Below are positions 11,001 through 20,532 of a stretch of 23,235 nucleotides of DNA, piece by piece. The notes under the pieces are model-generated. The model was not told the origin of the DNA. It saw nothing but the letters and a program-made list of their open reading frames with translations, and made no database searches. How positions within the stretch are numbered: the first letter of the stretch is position 1; each line of letters starts with the position of its first letter. The DNA comes from Suillus spraguei. Taxonomy: Eukaryota; Basidiomycota; Agaricomycetes; Boletales; Suillaceae. Location of the stretch: contig JABCPU010000865.1 in assembly GCA_016800925.1 (NCBI GenBank), forward strand, positions 1 through 23,235. Direction: 5' to 3'. The position numbers and the translations under genes were made by a program.

Positions 11001-12246
11001 GTACTAGCTGCGTACTTATGAAAGGTCCAGATCCCCTTTGGTGTTAGCGATTCCATCCATTCATTCCAGTGGTCTGTCTTTGCTCGTTTGATGTTCTCCG
11101 CGAGTTTGTTTCATGCCGCTCTGTATTCCTCGTGTACCGGGTCTTCCGTCTCGCTAGGTGTTTTCTTGAGTCTCTAGCTAGTTTCCTTACCCCTTTTCGC
11201 TCTGCCTCTAGTTCTTTTGACCACCAGCACTTCGCGTATGGGGAGGGGTTGGATTTAGGGACCTTGGCTTCTACCGTTTCCGAAATGCACCTCGTCAGCG
11301 CTGTCAATGCTTCCTGGAACTGTACGTGGGTAGTTAGTTCATTTGGTGGTGGGATATTGCTTAGCTTGCTGGCTAGGTACTCTCTGAACTCTTCCCAATC
11401 CGTTGCGTGATAGTTGTGCTTGGGGGCGTGCATCACACGTTCCGGTTCTATGTCTATGACCGTTATGATTGGGAAGTGGTCTGTGACAACTGGGCGGAGG
11501 TGTTGTTCAACGCTGCATTTGCTGATCCGTTGCTCCATTTGCATGGAGCAGAACGTATTATCCGGGCGTGTTAGGTTTCTTGTATTAGAGGCTTCTAGGG
11601 TAGTTAGACCCGGTGGGAGTATCTGTACAAGGTTATACATAGACAATAGGTTTATTAGTACTGCTGCAGCGTTTAGATTTGCTGCTGTAAATAAGTGTGT
11701 GTTATGCTGTGGTTCCCACAAAGGGTGATGGCGGTTGAAATCGCCCATCCACATTATGTACTCTGGTTTTGCGCCTTGTTCGCCTTTAGCGGTGCGCTGC
11801 GCCTGCCTTGTGTTGCGCTCCGTGGCCATGTGCCGTTCGAGAAATATTAGTGTGTTATCGTGATCACAGGCATTATATATGTTGTACATGCGTACCTTCC
11901 CGAAGTTGCCCGTCAGTTCGATTGCCATTACGTTCGACGATTTGATCGTGACGGTGTGCCAGTCGTTCTTCGAGAGTTTTTTGTTAACTAGCATTATTAC
12001 TTGCGATCTTTCTGGGCTGGTATGATGGTCTGTCGGGTATATTACATCCCAGTACTGTCTTAGGTTGGAGGCGTTAGCTAATTTTACCGGGTTTAGATAT
12101 GGTTCTTGTATACAGGCGATGTCATATACATTCGGGTCCAGGTCCTTGAGCATGTGCTCCCAGGCTGGGAGCGATTTCCTTAGATTTTGTTGCCAGATTC
12201 GTAAGTTGTCGCCCCCTGCTAATTGGTCGTTGGGTTGTTCTGGCAT
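8080..12246 (-). pseudogene. LINE ORF2: endonuclease, reverse transcriptase, RNase H, zinc finger (broken)
   Basis: ATG at 12246 directly follows the ORF1 stop. Domains: AP endonuclease about 12210-11430 with 'IWQQNLRKS', 'ACIQEPY', 'MWMGDFNRHHPLWEP' and 'VTDHFP'; reverse transcriptase about 10810-9700 with 'KAPGLNGI', 'HFGGRPGR', motif A 'LLFLDVKAAF', 'GLDQGCPLSP' and motif C 'LGFLDDVAL'; RNase H about 9170-8745 with 'YSDGSS', 'VDNQAAI', 'WTPGHKGIPGNEAAD'; and a terminal 'CENCNAHKETVHHFLLVC' finger (about 8450-8380). Key catalytic Asp residues are present. Lesions: frameshifts near 11155, 10885, 10525 and 10430 and near 8750, plus in-frame TGA near 11113, at 10677 and at 9024 (between 'HTVYE' and 'ELVGM'). 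The intact length would be about 1,390 aa, normal for Tad1-type ORF2. Single-base indels dominate, so sequencing error is a possible alternative for some. Confidence 0.9.
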
Positions 12247-14127
12247 TTAATCTAGGTCTTGGTCATCGCTCCATCTGCCTGGGTTGTATTCACCGAGTGG
12301 CATTGGGGATCCTCGGGGTGATGACAAGTGAGGGTCGAGCGTGCTGGGAGGTGAAGTCTCGTGTCGTTCTGCAGAGACTGTGACGGCTTCGGTGTCATCT
12401 GGCTTTTCGATGGCTGGCCCCACATATCTGTGATACGTGTCTGTCCCCCCAAGGGTGTGCGGTTGGGGTTCATTTGGTTGCAGTTCTTGGTTGTCTGTTT
12501 CTTTGGACTGTTTGCCATTCGTTCTCCCTGTTCCTTGGCGGGGGGTATCTTGGGGGTTGCTGTTCTTGGTTGGGCTGCTGTGAACTCGCTTGCCAGTCTT
12601 CATGCTCGTGTCATTCGAAGTTCGCATCCATGATCCTCTCCCACGTGAGGGGATCCTCGGTTGGGTAGAAGCGGTACTTCGTTTCTGCGTGACGGTTCTT
12701 GTGGTCGTCCCATTTCTGGATGAACGTGGGGCAGTTCCTGTCCCAGGCTGCGTGGCCTTGGGCATTGCAGTTCGCGCAGAAGAAGAAGTTCTGGTCAGTT
12801 ATTGTGCATGCCGAGGTCCTGTGTATTCCAGTGCATGTGCCGCACGTGTCGATTCTTGCTGACACTCCGCTGCCTTGTGTGATCCATCGAATGAGTGGCA
12901 TTTGAGACATCTAGAAGGTTCGGCGATTAGTTTCCTTGCATAAACTTTCTTACCTGCTACGGTAAGTCCGAACTTGATTGCCTGGTTGGCGCTTTCTTTC
13001 GTATTGAACGTGAGGATGATGTGGGCAGTACGTTGGCCTGGGCTGCGTCTGTTGACTGGTTTGATGTATCTTGCCTTCGTTATTGTCCGGGGTCTCATCC
13101 CTGCTTTCTGTTCGATGTCGGAAAGTGCCGCTTGGTTCTCTGGTATGAAGCTTATCGGTACGTTCTCCACTATGACATGGAATGCCCTGTCTCTGATTGC
13201 TACCTCAATTCCGAAGCCGTCGAGAAACTTGCTGCGGTTTGACGGTGTACCGAACCATGCGGCCGATTCAGTTGAGTCGAGTTCGTACAGTACGCCTCCT
13301 TGGGGGAGACGTCTTGCTGATAAGAATTTGATGTTCTGTGGGATGTCGGCGTCCTCCTTAGTCATGGCCTCCACTGCTAGATTGGCTTTCGTAACTAGCT
13401 GAATTTCTGTGAGGTTGATTAGCGTGTTAGTGAAGTTCGGTGAGCGTCTTTCTATAAGTATCTGATGCGCTTGAGCTTCGCTTCTGGCGAGGACCTTGAC
13501 TAAGGGAGTCGGAATTCCATCCTTGGTTGCAGCTGCGTATGATCTCTGGCCTTTCTGTTCGGCGACGTCTCTGTGCGAGGTTGGGGTGTTGTTTCTGACC
13601 GCGGTAGCATTCTCGGATGCCTGTGCAATGTTTAGTACGGCTGAGTTGAGTTGTTTGCTTACCTCTGTTGCTGTGTATTCCAATGCTGACTTGTGCTTTT
13701 CTATTGTTTTCTCTAATTCCTCTACCTTCTCATCCAGTGTGGCGACCGGTCCTCCCATTAGGGCTTGGATCTTCTGAACAATACCTTGTACGTCTATCTC
13801 CCTGTCGATCTCGAGCAGAACGAAGGCCATTGCGCGGAGTATATCGATGTGAGTCGCTCCTAGATTGGCTGATATGCTGAACTCGAATAGGGCTGTTGCT
13901 ATGGGCTGTAGCATGTTGCCTGCCATCGGTAGTGTCAGCCCATGAGTAGCGAGAATCTTTCTTGCTGAGTTGATCGAGTTTACATCCGTTCTTATGCCTG
14001 TTCCTAGCGCGTGGTCTTCGTTAGATTTACTGATGGACAGTAGAGGTTTGTTTGCTGTTGTTTTGCGATTGTTCATTCTTGTCGACTGGGATGCAGTTGG
14101 TGGGTTTGGTGTGTTCGTCGGGGCCAT
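12247..14127 (-). pseudogene. LINE ORF1: gag-like nucleic-acid-binding protein (broken)
   Basis: The start is the first ATG after the LINE 5' end, in a good context (A at -3, G at +4). The N-terminus is Pro/Thr/Asn-rich. A middle region with coiled-coil-like 'LDEKVEELEKTIEKHKSAL' (about 13745-13690) follows, then a conserved-looking 'VIVENVPISFIPEN' block (about 13180-13130). At the end come three Cys/His knuckles: 'CLKCHSFDGSHKAAEC' (about 12910-12863), 'CGTCTGIHRTSAC' and 'CANCNAQGHAAWDRNC'. The first knuckle is in a different frame from the other two; a one-base loss near 12848 explains this. After the third knuckle the original frame is ambiguous, but the starting frame is open to TAA at 12249-12247. 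The product would package LINE RNA (family knowledge). Expected length is about 620 aa. Confidence 0.88.
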
Positions 14128-14307
14128 GTTTCTTGGGTGGTTGGTGTTTTTTTGATGCTTGGGGTCTCGTTGATGGGTGCTTGTGTTGTTTGGGGCTCTT
14201 GGGGCCGCCTTTTGGCGTCCTGTGCGCGGTTGCGCGCTGCTTTGGTGGTCGAGTTCCGGGGTCCTAGTCGGGGTGCCACCTGGTTTGGGTCCAAGAAGCA
14301 ATTCTCG

Positions 14308-14314
14308 CCATTTC
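14308..14314. repeat. LINE target-site duplication, 5' copy
   Basis: CCATTTC, identical to 7978-7984. It fixes the LINE 5' end at 14307 and shows the element is not 5'-truncated relative to ORF1. Confidence 0.85.
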
Positions 14315-14596
14315 TTCAAGGGCCATCTCATCAATCATAAAGCTGACTCCACATAGAGATGTTGTACCATCCCAAGTATTGAGAATAATATTGCATATGT
14401 TTTCATCAAATTGCTCAGGCCGAATGGGTCCGATGGTGGGCGTTATGGTAGTGAATGTGGACCGAGCTCAAAGAGTGCGAATGGAGGGCACACTGATCTG
14501 GTGATTGAGCGCATAAAGAAGTTGGCGTCCTCCCAGATGATATACTAGAGTAGCGATGTTGATATCACTAGAACCATATCCTTGAGGGTAATTGTC
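14308..14596 (-). pseudogene. Piece of the shattered fungal gene between LINE and MITE-like block (piece 3 of 7)
   Basis: It reads in one minus-strand frame: 'YPQGYGSSDINIATLVYHLG', 'GRQLLYAL', 'ISVPSIRTL', a TGA, 'ITPTIGPIRPEQFDENICNI', 'TWDGTTSLCGVSFMIDEMAL' and 'EEM', where the LINE entered. The 'FMIDEMALEE' block followed about 15 residues later (in piece 4) by 'NMIGGLC' resembles the 'DEM...' opening of the P-element/THAP9-type catalytic domain (inference, not verified). Small indels occur around 14480. From memory the same order occurs in an agaricomycete multi-copy family. Confidence 0.75.
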
Positions 14597-15048
14597 ATGA
14601 ATTCCAAATACAAACCATTATTCTTTCCTCAATTTCCCTAAAGCATCTCACCCAGCACTAAGACAAACCTTAACCCTACCAAAATCCCTATATCCACTTC
14701 TATAACCAAACTCCCTGATGAAGATGAAGAGATCTTCTATGATGCTATCGGATAAGATAAGATAAGATAGTATCATGTGATCTTAGAGCCTTCTAGAATA
14801 TGATGCCATTACTATGTCACAATTATCACATCGTACGATTCTTCTATTTTATGATTGGCTAGTAGTTTCAAACTCAGTTTATATCTCAGTCTCAATATGT
14901 GTATATAGTTAGCTAGTTTTGCTGTAGTAGTTCTTTAGTTCAAACCTCTTGTATCTACATAGTAGCAATCCAAGACATCCTTGCTCCTCTCTCTTCTCTT
15001 GTGATAACCTTAGTTTGAGTCCTAGTCTCTGCCCTTGCGTTAATTCAT
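14597..15048. mobile_element. MITE-like 452-bp insertion with short inverted ends
   Basis: It interrupts the gene between 'EDAIEGIYCCHNPQ' (piece 2) and 'NYPQGYGSSDIN' (piece 3). Its ends are inverted repeats ATGAATT (14597-14603) and AATTCAT (15042-15048). The flanks TTGAGGGTAATTGTC and TTGTGGGTTGTGAC look like a diverged target duplication of about 12-15 bp, unusually long for a DNA transposon. It is AT-rich and non-coding, with four GATAA units at 14751-14769. It could instead be a SINE-like element or a rearrangement. It lacks GT..AG ends, so an intron is unlikely. Confidence 0.5.
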
Positions 15049-16063
15049 TTGTGGGTTGTGACAGCAATATATGCCCTCAATGGCATCTTCTAGCCTGTTG
15101 ACAACCTCACGGACACTGGCACCATTGTCCAATGCGATCTTGATAATTTGCTGGAGGCAGGGGACATCATTTTTGGATATCACCATCAAGAGGCGGCCAT
15201 AGCCATTGAGCTGTGTGAGGGATGTCATGTATTTGCGGGAATCATTGCAGGCCTAGTATTTGTAGTCAGTAGGAATGAATATAAGTGAAAAAATGAAAAT
15301 AACCTTACCTGCAGTTTTAATTCCTTAACCTGTGCAGCATACATCTTGGCGATGTCCTGCATGTGTGCAAGGCCTAGGTACTTGTAGTTTGTGTGTGCCT
15401 TCGGGTCCCAGGCAATTTTGACCAGCTGAGAGATATGCTTATGTACAATTGCACACTCACCGCAGGGGGATCCATCAAACATGTTAGGGTCGCAATGCTT
15501 GGATTGAGCACAAGGTTCAGACAGGTGTGTGATATCGACAGTGAATGGTAGAGCATTCGGCCTGTCGTGATAGCTCTCCCAAGGGAACATGACAAGGAAA
15601 GGGTGCACATTGTCTGGCCAATTGATGGGAATACCTGCACAAGTGCGCTCATTGAGAGGAGACATAATACTCGGATACCTGATATAAGTGACATAATGGT
15701 ATTGATTGATTAACAAATGATATGAAATGTACCTTTGATCTGATGTAATACTGTTGGACCAAGTAATTGGCCCGTCAAACATGTTCCCAGCTGAAAGCTA
15801 CTTCTGTTTTTTTCATTACCATCTGCACGCACTTCTTGCTGCCATGGTGATTGCTCAAGGACTTGAATTGGCCTTCAGACCATAGTGGAATGGTAGAAGG
15901 GATGCTCGTTTGTGACTATTCATTGCAATCAGGACATCACAGTCTTCATCTCTGTTGCTGGCTTATACTAACTTCCAGGTGCTGAGCTTTGAATAATTGA
16001 AATAGAGAGTCGGGAGTATTTAATTTGAGAAGTTCAGGTACGTCGACTTCTGAACACATGATC
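15049..16063 (-). pseudogene. N-terminal half of the shattered fungal gene (piece 2 of 7)
   Basis: It continues piece 1 across the copia element: removing the element and one 5-bp duplication gives Thr-Thr-Ile-Val-Cys-Ser-Glu and an open frame to 'VSISQQQR' (about 15985). A frameshift follows, then 'DCDVLIAMNSHKRASLLPFH', a TGA inside 'NSSP-AITMA', another shift, and 'KKTEVAFSWGNMFDGPITWS'. Two introns are clear: 54 bp (15732-15679) and 56 bp (15308-15253), both GT..AG. Between them is a long open exon with 'NERTCAGIPINWPDNVHPFL' and a Cys-rich 'CGEC'. After the second intron comes 'RKYMTSLTQLNGYGRLLMVI', 'NDVPCLQQIIKIALDNGASV' and 'REVVNRLEDAIEGIY'. No enzyme motif is recognised here. It is the best-preserved piece, but not functional. 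Confidence 0.78.
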
Positions 16064-16590
16064 TGATAAGATTATAGCTGGAGTATAGGGGGAAAGAATC
16101 TGGAGGGCTTCCAGATGAGTTTCCGATAAAGTTTCCAAAAGGAATCCGAAGGATTTCTGGAGGAGGTTTCTGAGATGTTTTCCAGAGGTATTCCGGAAAT
16201 AAGGGTTCCAGAAGAGCGGACTATGTTAGGAACTGGAAAGGATTGGAAATCCAGTTTTATAGGAGTAGAGTAACTTTGGTACAGAAATGATTTCTTATTT
16301 CAACCCTTTAACTTATAGTTTACATGTTGTTCTTATACTAAATATGTATGGAGTATCTCCGTCATCATCTCCAATGATATGACGGGGTCTGGAGTAAGTA
16401 GCTGTACACTATGCTATCATTATTATGGATGAGTGTTAGTCTACTCCGCTACTTGACAGGTAGTCCAGTGATTTAAGAGGAGTAACCTAATCTGGATGAC
16501 AGGTCACATGACCAGAAATACTTCTGGATATCATTTCCGGATATCTCTATCTTCTTCTGGATATGGGGCTATTGGACGTGGATTCTAACA
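16064..16590 (-). repeat. Copia 3' LTR (527 bp)
   Basis: It aligns along its length with 22368-22888. The visible differences are mostly C/T or G/A changes within TCCGGA-type words (TCTGGA, TCCAGA), with a few indels. It is bounded by TG...CA and adjoins the polypurine tract. Confidence 0.95.
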
Positions 16591-16602
16591 CTCCCCCTCA
16601 AG
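16591..16602 (-). other. Copia polypurine tract
   Basis: On the minus strand TTGAGGGGGAG lies immediately upstream of the 3' LTR start TGTTAG. This is the usual position and composition for the plus-strand DNA primer. Confidence 0.85.
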
Positions 16603-16639
16603 CGGTATCTAGTCTGAGACCGGCTCACAACTTCTGAAG

Positions 16640-17957
16640 TCACGGCCTTGGGAGTGCTTTGGTGAATATGTCCGCAATGTTTTCGTCCATCGGACAATAC
16701 TGGATGTCGAGAATTCCGTGCTTTACTAAGTAAGAGATAAAATGAAAATGGATGTCGATGTGTTTGGTATGGGCATGGAATTTGGAGTTAGACGCAAGTG
16801 AAATAGCTCCTTGGTTGTCGCAGTAGACAATGATGAGTTTAGTGATGGGTTCATATAACTCTCCAATGAGTGACTGTAGATAGAGGATTTCCCGAGCAAC
16901 TCCAGTCAATGCAATGTATTCCATCTCTGCAGTGGAAAGGGCTATAATAGATTGTTTCCATGCGCTCCATGCTATTGGAGCTCCATGCAACATCACTGTA
17001 TATCCGGACATGGAATGCTGGTGTGGTTGTGAAGCCCAATCTGCATCAACATAAACTTCTAAACCTGCGTCAGATCCTCCGAGCATCAGTTTGAAGTCAG
17101 AAGTACCCTTAAGATAACAGATTACATCTTTTACTGCTTCCCAGTGGGTCCAGCCAGGTTTCCACATGAACTGAGACAATATGGAGACAGGGAATGCAAT
17201 ATCCAGACATGTGCTGGTAGCAGTGTACATGAGGGATCCTATTCAACGCTGGTATGGTACTTCCTGCATTTCTTCTGATTCATCAGAAGTAGATGGGGAT
17301 TGATCTGTGGAAAGCATAACTCCGGAAATCATGGGGATATGGGCAGACTTTGCATCCTGGAGTCAGAAATGTTCCAGAATGGTTTGGACATATACCTTCT
17401 GCGCAAGTGCAATAGTTTGATTGGGGCGGTCTCATTCTACCTTAAGTCCTAATAACCAGGTGAGTTCCCCTAAGTTGGAGATTTCAAATCTTTTCTGGAG
17501 TTCTGCTTTGAAGCAGTCTATGTGCTTCCAATACTTGGATATGACAGCCATGTCATCTATGGATACTGTGATGACTGTGTGTTCCTCCAATTTCCGGCAG
17601 AAGTAAACTGCTTGGTCTACTTGTGAGCGCGTAAATCCGGCATCAAGAAAGAACTTCTCTAGCTCCTCAGACCATTCAAATCCGGCCTGTTTGAGGACCA
17701 TAAAGACTCCATAATAGGAGGAAAACTTTTCCTTCTTCTTCCAGAGATAGATATCCGGGTGGAGGTCGCATATAGATGGTGTCCTTTAATTCTGCATTAA
17801 GGTAGGTACTTTTGATGTTGATCTGATGGATTTCCCAATCTCTATGTGCAGCAATGGAAAGTACTATGTGGATGGTGGTCATATTTGTGGTTGGAGCAAA
17901 AGTCTCAGAATAGTCAATTCCATGCTTCTGACATTGTCCGTTAGCCACTAGACCCAC
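16640..17957 (-). pseudogene. Copia reverse transcriptase core and RNase H (broken)
   Basis: From 17957: 'GLVANGQCQKHGIDYSETFA', then motif A as 'HQINIKSTYLNAELKD', where family members have Asp in place of Asn (QxDxxxAYL), then 'YMRPPPGYL'. A frameshift near 17690 precedes 'KQAGFEWSEELEKFFLDAGF', motif C 'ITVSIDDMAV' and 'FEISNLGELTWLLGLKVE'. Another break lies near 17240. RNase H (17230-16640) shows 'YVDADWASQP', 'IIALSTAEMEYIALTG', 'IVYCDNQGAISLASNSKFHA', 'TKHIDIHFHFI' and 'ENIADIFTKALPRP'. The TGA at 16640 probably replaced CGA (Arg), with a second stop about four codons on. Replacing one of the metal-binding Asp residues should abolish polymerase activity even without the frameshifts (family knowledge plus inference). 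Confidence 0.9.
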
Positions 17958-17959
17958 TC

Positions 17960-18690
17960 AGAGTTTGAGCTTTTGTTAAGACCATACTCAAAGGGTAAGA
18001 GATCTGAAGGGCTTTGGCCTCAGTTCATACACTGTGCCCCTTTTTCAAGTAATGCCCCTTATTTCAGAGGGTAGGTATACATCCGAAGGTATCAGGTATG
18101 ATGTGTCCAAAGGTTATCTGGAACGTGGAGATGATACAAGGAATAAGGCTAGTCTCGGAATGAGTCCTTAACTAGAAACTAACAGAGATAGACTACCAGA
18201 GGGTAGAGTCGGAGATGCAGACTTATAGGAATCAATCCTAAGTCTTGGAAGATGACCAGAGTTGGAAGTAACTCAAGTCCAGAGGAATAGATTGAGCAGA
18301 ATCTAAGATGATATTCGAACTAAGGTTCTATGGAGATTTACAAGTGGTTTATATACTCTAAGTAACTAGCATGGATAATCAACAAGTCCGGGACCGAGGG
18401 CTACATATGTACGATGTATAATGGAAGTCTATTAGTTAATGCACAGCAGATCAGTAAGCGCAAGTCGGAAATGAGACACAGGTAACAGATCAATAAGCAG
18501 GAAGGAAATATACACAGCCAGAATACCAGAGACAGGAGGATTGCCAAAAGGAGGTAGACCCAGATGTCCACAAGGGAGTTAGAGTGTGAGAAGTAGGGAC
18601 CTTCAGATGGGTGATCTGGACAGGATCTGTGGACCGGACGGAAGTAGGATTAATCGGATCTGAGATCAGATGTATGGTATATGACAGCTT
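17960..18690 (-). repeat. LTR-like ~0.7-kb insertion inside copia RT (ends approximate)
   Basis: It splits the copia frame between 'HFVLVTKHGPDGEKLSY' (about 18745-18695) and 'GLVANGQCQKHGIDY' (about 17955). The inserted sequence is non-coding. On the minus strand it has a TATA-box-like TATATAAACC (18355-18346) followed by T-rich, LTR-like sequence, suggesting a solo LTR of yet another family. I could not settle the exact ends or a target duplication, and no homologue exists in the window. Confidence 0.5.
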
Positions 18691-20528
18691 TTCTCCGTCC
18701 GGTCCATGCTTCGTCACTAAAACAAAATGGCTTGGGATTATGTTTACACCTCACGGGGGATCTACAATCTTCCAGGCATTTAGCTTTTTAAGCTGGCTTA
18801 ACTTGTAGTCTATGGCCTCTTGCCATTCCAGACCATCCAGACCATCCAACACTTCCTTCAGTGTCGGTTCCGGAAGTGTGGCAGCTTGTGCGCTTTCATG
18901 TAGGTCCTTTTCATTATCTCTGGATCGCTCAATAATGGCATACACAGCTTCTATTATGGAACTTGCAGTGTTTCCACCTTCATGAAGGGCATGGTAATAT
19001 CCTGCAGGTTGTCAGACTCTGGTAACTTGTGGGGTGACAGGTGCAGGAAGTTGCTGTGAAATCCAGGGTGGTGTTTTCAGATCCGGAGGTAATGCTGGTG
19101 TGGGCTGGACGATTTTCCAACTGGGTGATGGATTGTCCAGTGCTTCTTCCGGATGTTCCAGATTTTCCAGTCCACTATACTCCCCCTCATCTGGAACCTC
19201 ATCAGCATTAATAACAGACTTCAGAAACCTTTGCTCTCTCCATCTATTCCTACAAATGTGGCTTCTTCCGCTCAGGCCTCCAACTTCCCTCCAGTGGTAG
19301 TATGGATGTATACTGGAGTTCTGAACTCATGCGCAAGTGCAAGATTCAGTTTGTATTTATGGACAAGCTCAAAAGGAGTTTTATCTGATATGGCATTGGA
19401 TGGAAAACAATTCTTCAACCAAGTGGCATAATTGACAGCTTCTGCCCAGAGGTACTTTGGCATGTTCCGGCCAATTAACATGGCTCGGGCATGCTTTACA
19501 AGTGTCTGGTTAAGACATTCCGCAACTCCATTCTGCTGGGGTGAGTTGTGGACTGTAAGCTGTCGCTTGATACCTTGATCCTTCAGGTATGCATTGAATT
19601 CCAGTCCCAGGTGTCAAAGTTTTTGGACTTGGGTTCTGGAATTCTGGCATGATGTCTTGGCTTGGAAATGTTTGAAAGCAGAGAATGCATCGCTTTTAAG
19701 CTTCAGGAATTCAATCACAGTCCAGCAGCTGAAGTCGTCAGTGAAGCTGACATAGTATACATGTCCGGCTACACTTTCCGTCTGAGCAGGTCCCCACAAA
19801 TCTGTGTGAATAAGTTCTCCATATGTCTGGGATTGATTTTCCGATTCATCCGGAAATGGCTGTCATGCAGCTTTGGCTTTGGTACAGGCCTCACAAAATT
19901 CCGGACATGAAGCGGAGTCAAGCTCAATGCCTCGGATTAAGTCATGCTTCACCGCATGGATCACAGCAGGTTGTGCAACATGTCCAAGAATTTGATGGAG
20001 TTCACATACTGTGAGTTTGGCAACATTTGCTCGTTCTTCCAGAGCAGCAGATATGGTGTACAGACCATTGATTAAGGGAATTGTTGCAATCAGCTTTCAC
20101 TTCAGAGCAGGGGTCCGGATTTTGCAGTGTGTTTTCAAAATAAATAGCAAAACCCACGGCAGTTATCTGATGTGTGGAAACGAGAGTTTGTGCCATCTTA
20201 GGCGTGTATAGCACATTCCAGAGGGTTACAGTGGTGCTCACTTCTCCGAGTGGCAATTCCAGCTGGACCTCTCCTCGTCCAAAAGCACTAATGGCTATAC
20301 CATCTGCCATCTGGACTTCCTGGGGTGGGATCTCTATGAATTTGGTGAATCATTCCTGGTCTGGACAAAAATGAGATGTTGCTCCACAGTCCAATATTGT
20401 GCTCTGGTGGCTTTCCGGAGGTCCGGAAATTGTTGCAAAAGCAAAGCTTTCCAGTGGGATAGGGGCAGCTGCTGCAGTATTAGCGGTTGGCTTCTTCGAG
20501 TTTCTGCTACCTTTGCATCTTTGACTTT
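18691..20528 (-). pseudogene. Copia protease, integrase and start of reverse transcriptase (broken)
   Basis: The protease active site reads 'ILDCGATSHFCPD' (about 20397-20359), with Cys where the family has Ser or Thr (DSG/DTG). Next come 'MADGIAISAFGRGEVQLELP', a GAG-pre-integrase HHCC zinc site ('LHQILGHV'...'FCEACTKAKAA', about 20000-19865) and the integrase core with all three acidic residues: 'HTDLWGP', 'SFTDDFSCW' and 'QQNGVAECLNQTL'. 'ARAMLIGRNMPKYLWAEAVN' and 'DKTPFELVHKY' follow. A variable linker precedes 'WQEAIDYKLSQLKKLNAWKI' (about 18840-18755), the start of the reverse transcriptase domain. Breaks: TGA in the zinc-domain tail (about 19862, likely from CGA), a frameshift near 19620 and several more. 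Normally one gag-pol polyprotein cleaved by its own protease. Confidence 0.88.
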
Positions 20529-20532
20529 CCGG

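Larger units (their letters stand above)
7985..14307 (-). mobile_element. Tad1-like non-LTR retrotransposon (LINE), full length, inactive
   Basis: The 6.3-kb minus-strand element has a ~180-nt 5' UTR, a gag-like ORF1 (14127-12247), an ORF2 with AP-type endonuclease, reverse transcriptase, RNase H and a terminal CCHC-like finger (12246-8080), a 3' UTR with AATAAA (8018-8013) and a poly(A) tail (T19 at 7985-8003). Exact 7-9 bp target duplications flank it. A C-terminal RNase H plus a three-knuckle ORF1 is typical of fungal Tad1-clade elements (family knowledge). It sits in the same orientation as the host gene, directly after the 'MIDEMALEE' motif. CpG content is visibly high compared with its surroundings, but both ORFs carry frameshifts and stops, so it cannot move on its own. 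Confidence 0.93.

Noticed and set aside
12799..14334. A LINE ORF1 starting at 14334
   Set aside because: Bases 14308-14334 belong to the host gene and target duplication. The first ATG inside the LINE is at 14127.
8552..14340. Several plus-strand open frames across the LINE
   Set aside because: They are antisense shadows of the LINE domains; translations are low-complexity and match no family I know, while the minus strand shows endonuclease, RT and RNase H motifs.
14751..14769. GATAA repeats as a GATA-factor regulatory element
   Set aside because: Four tandem units inside a non-coding insert within a pseudogene; a microsatellite is sufficient explanation.
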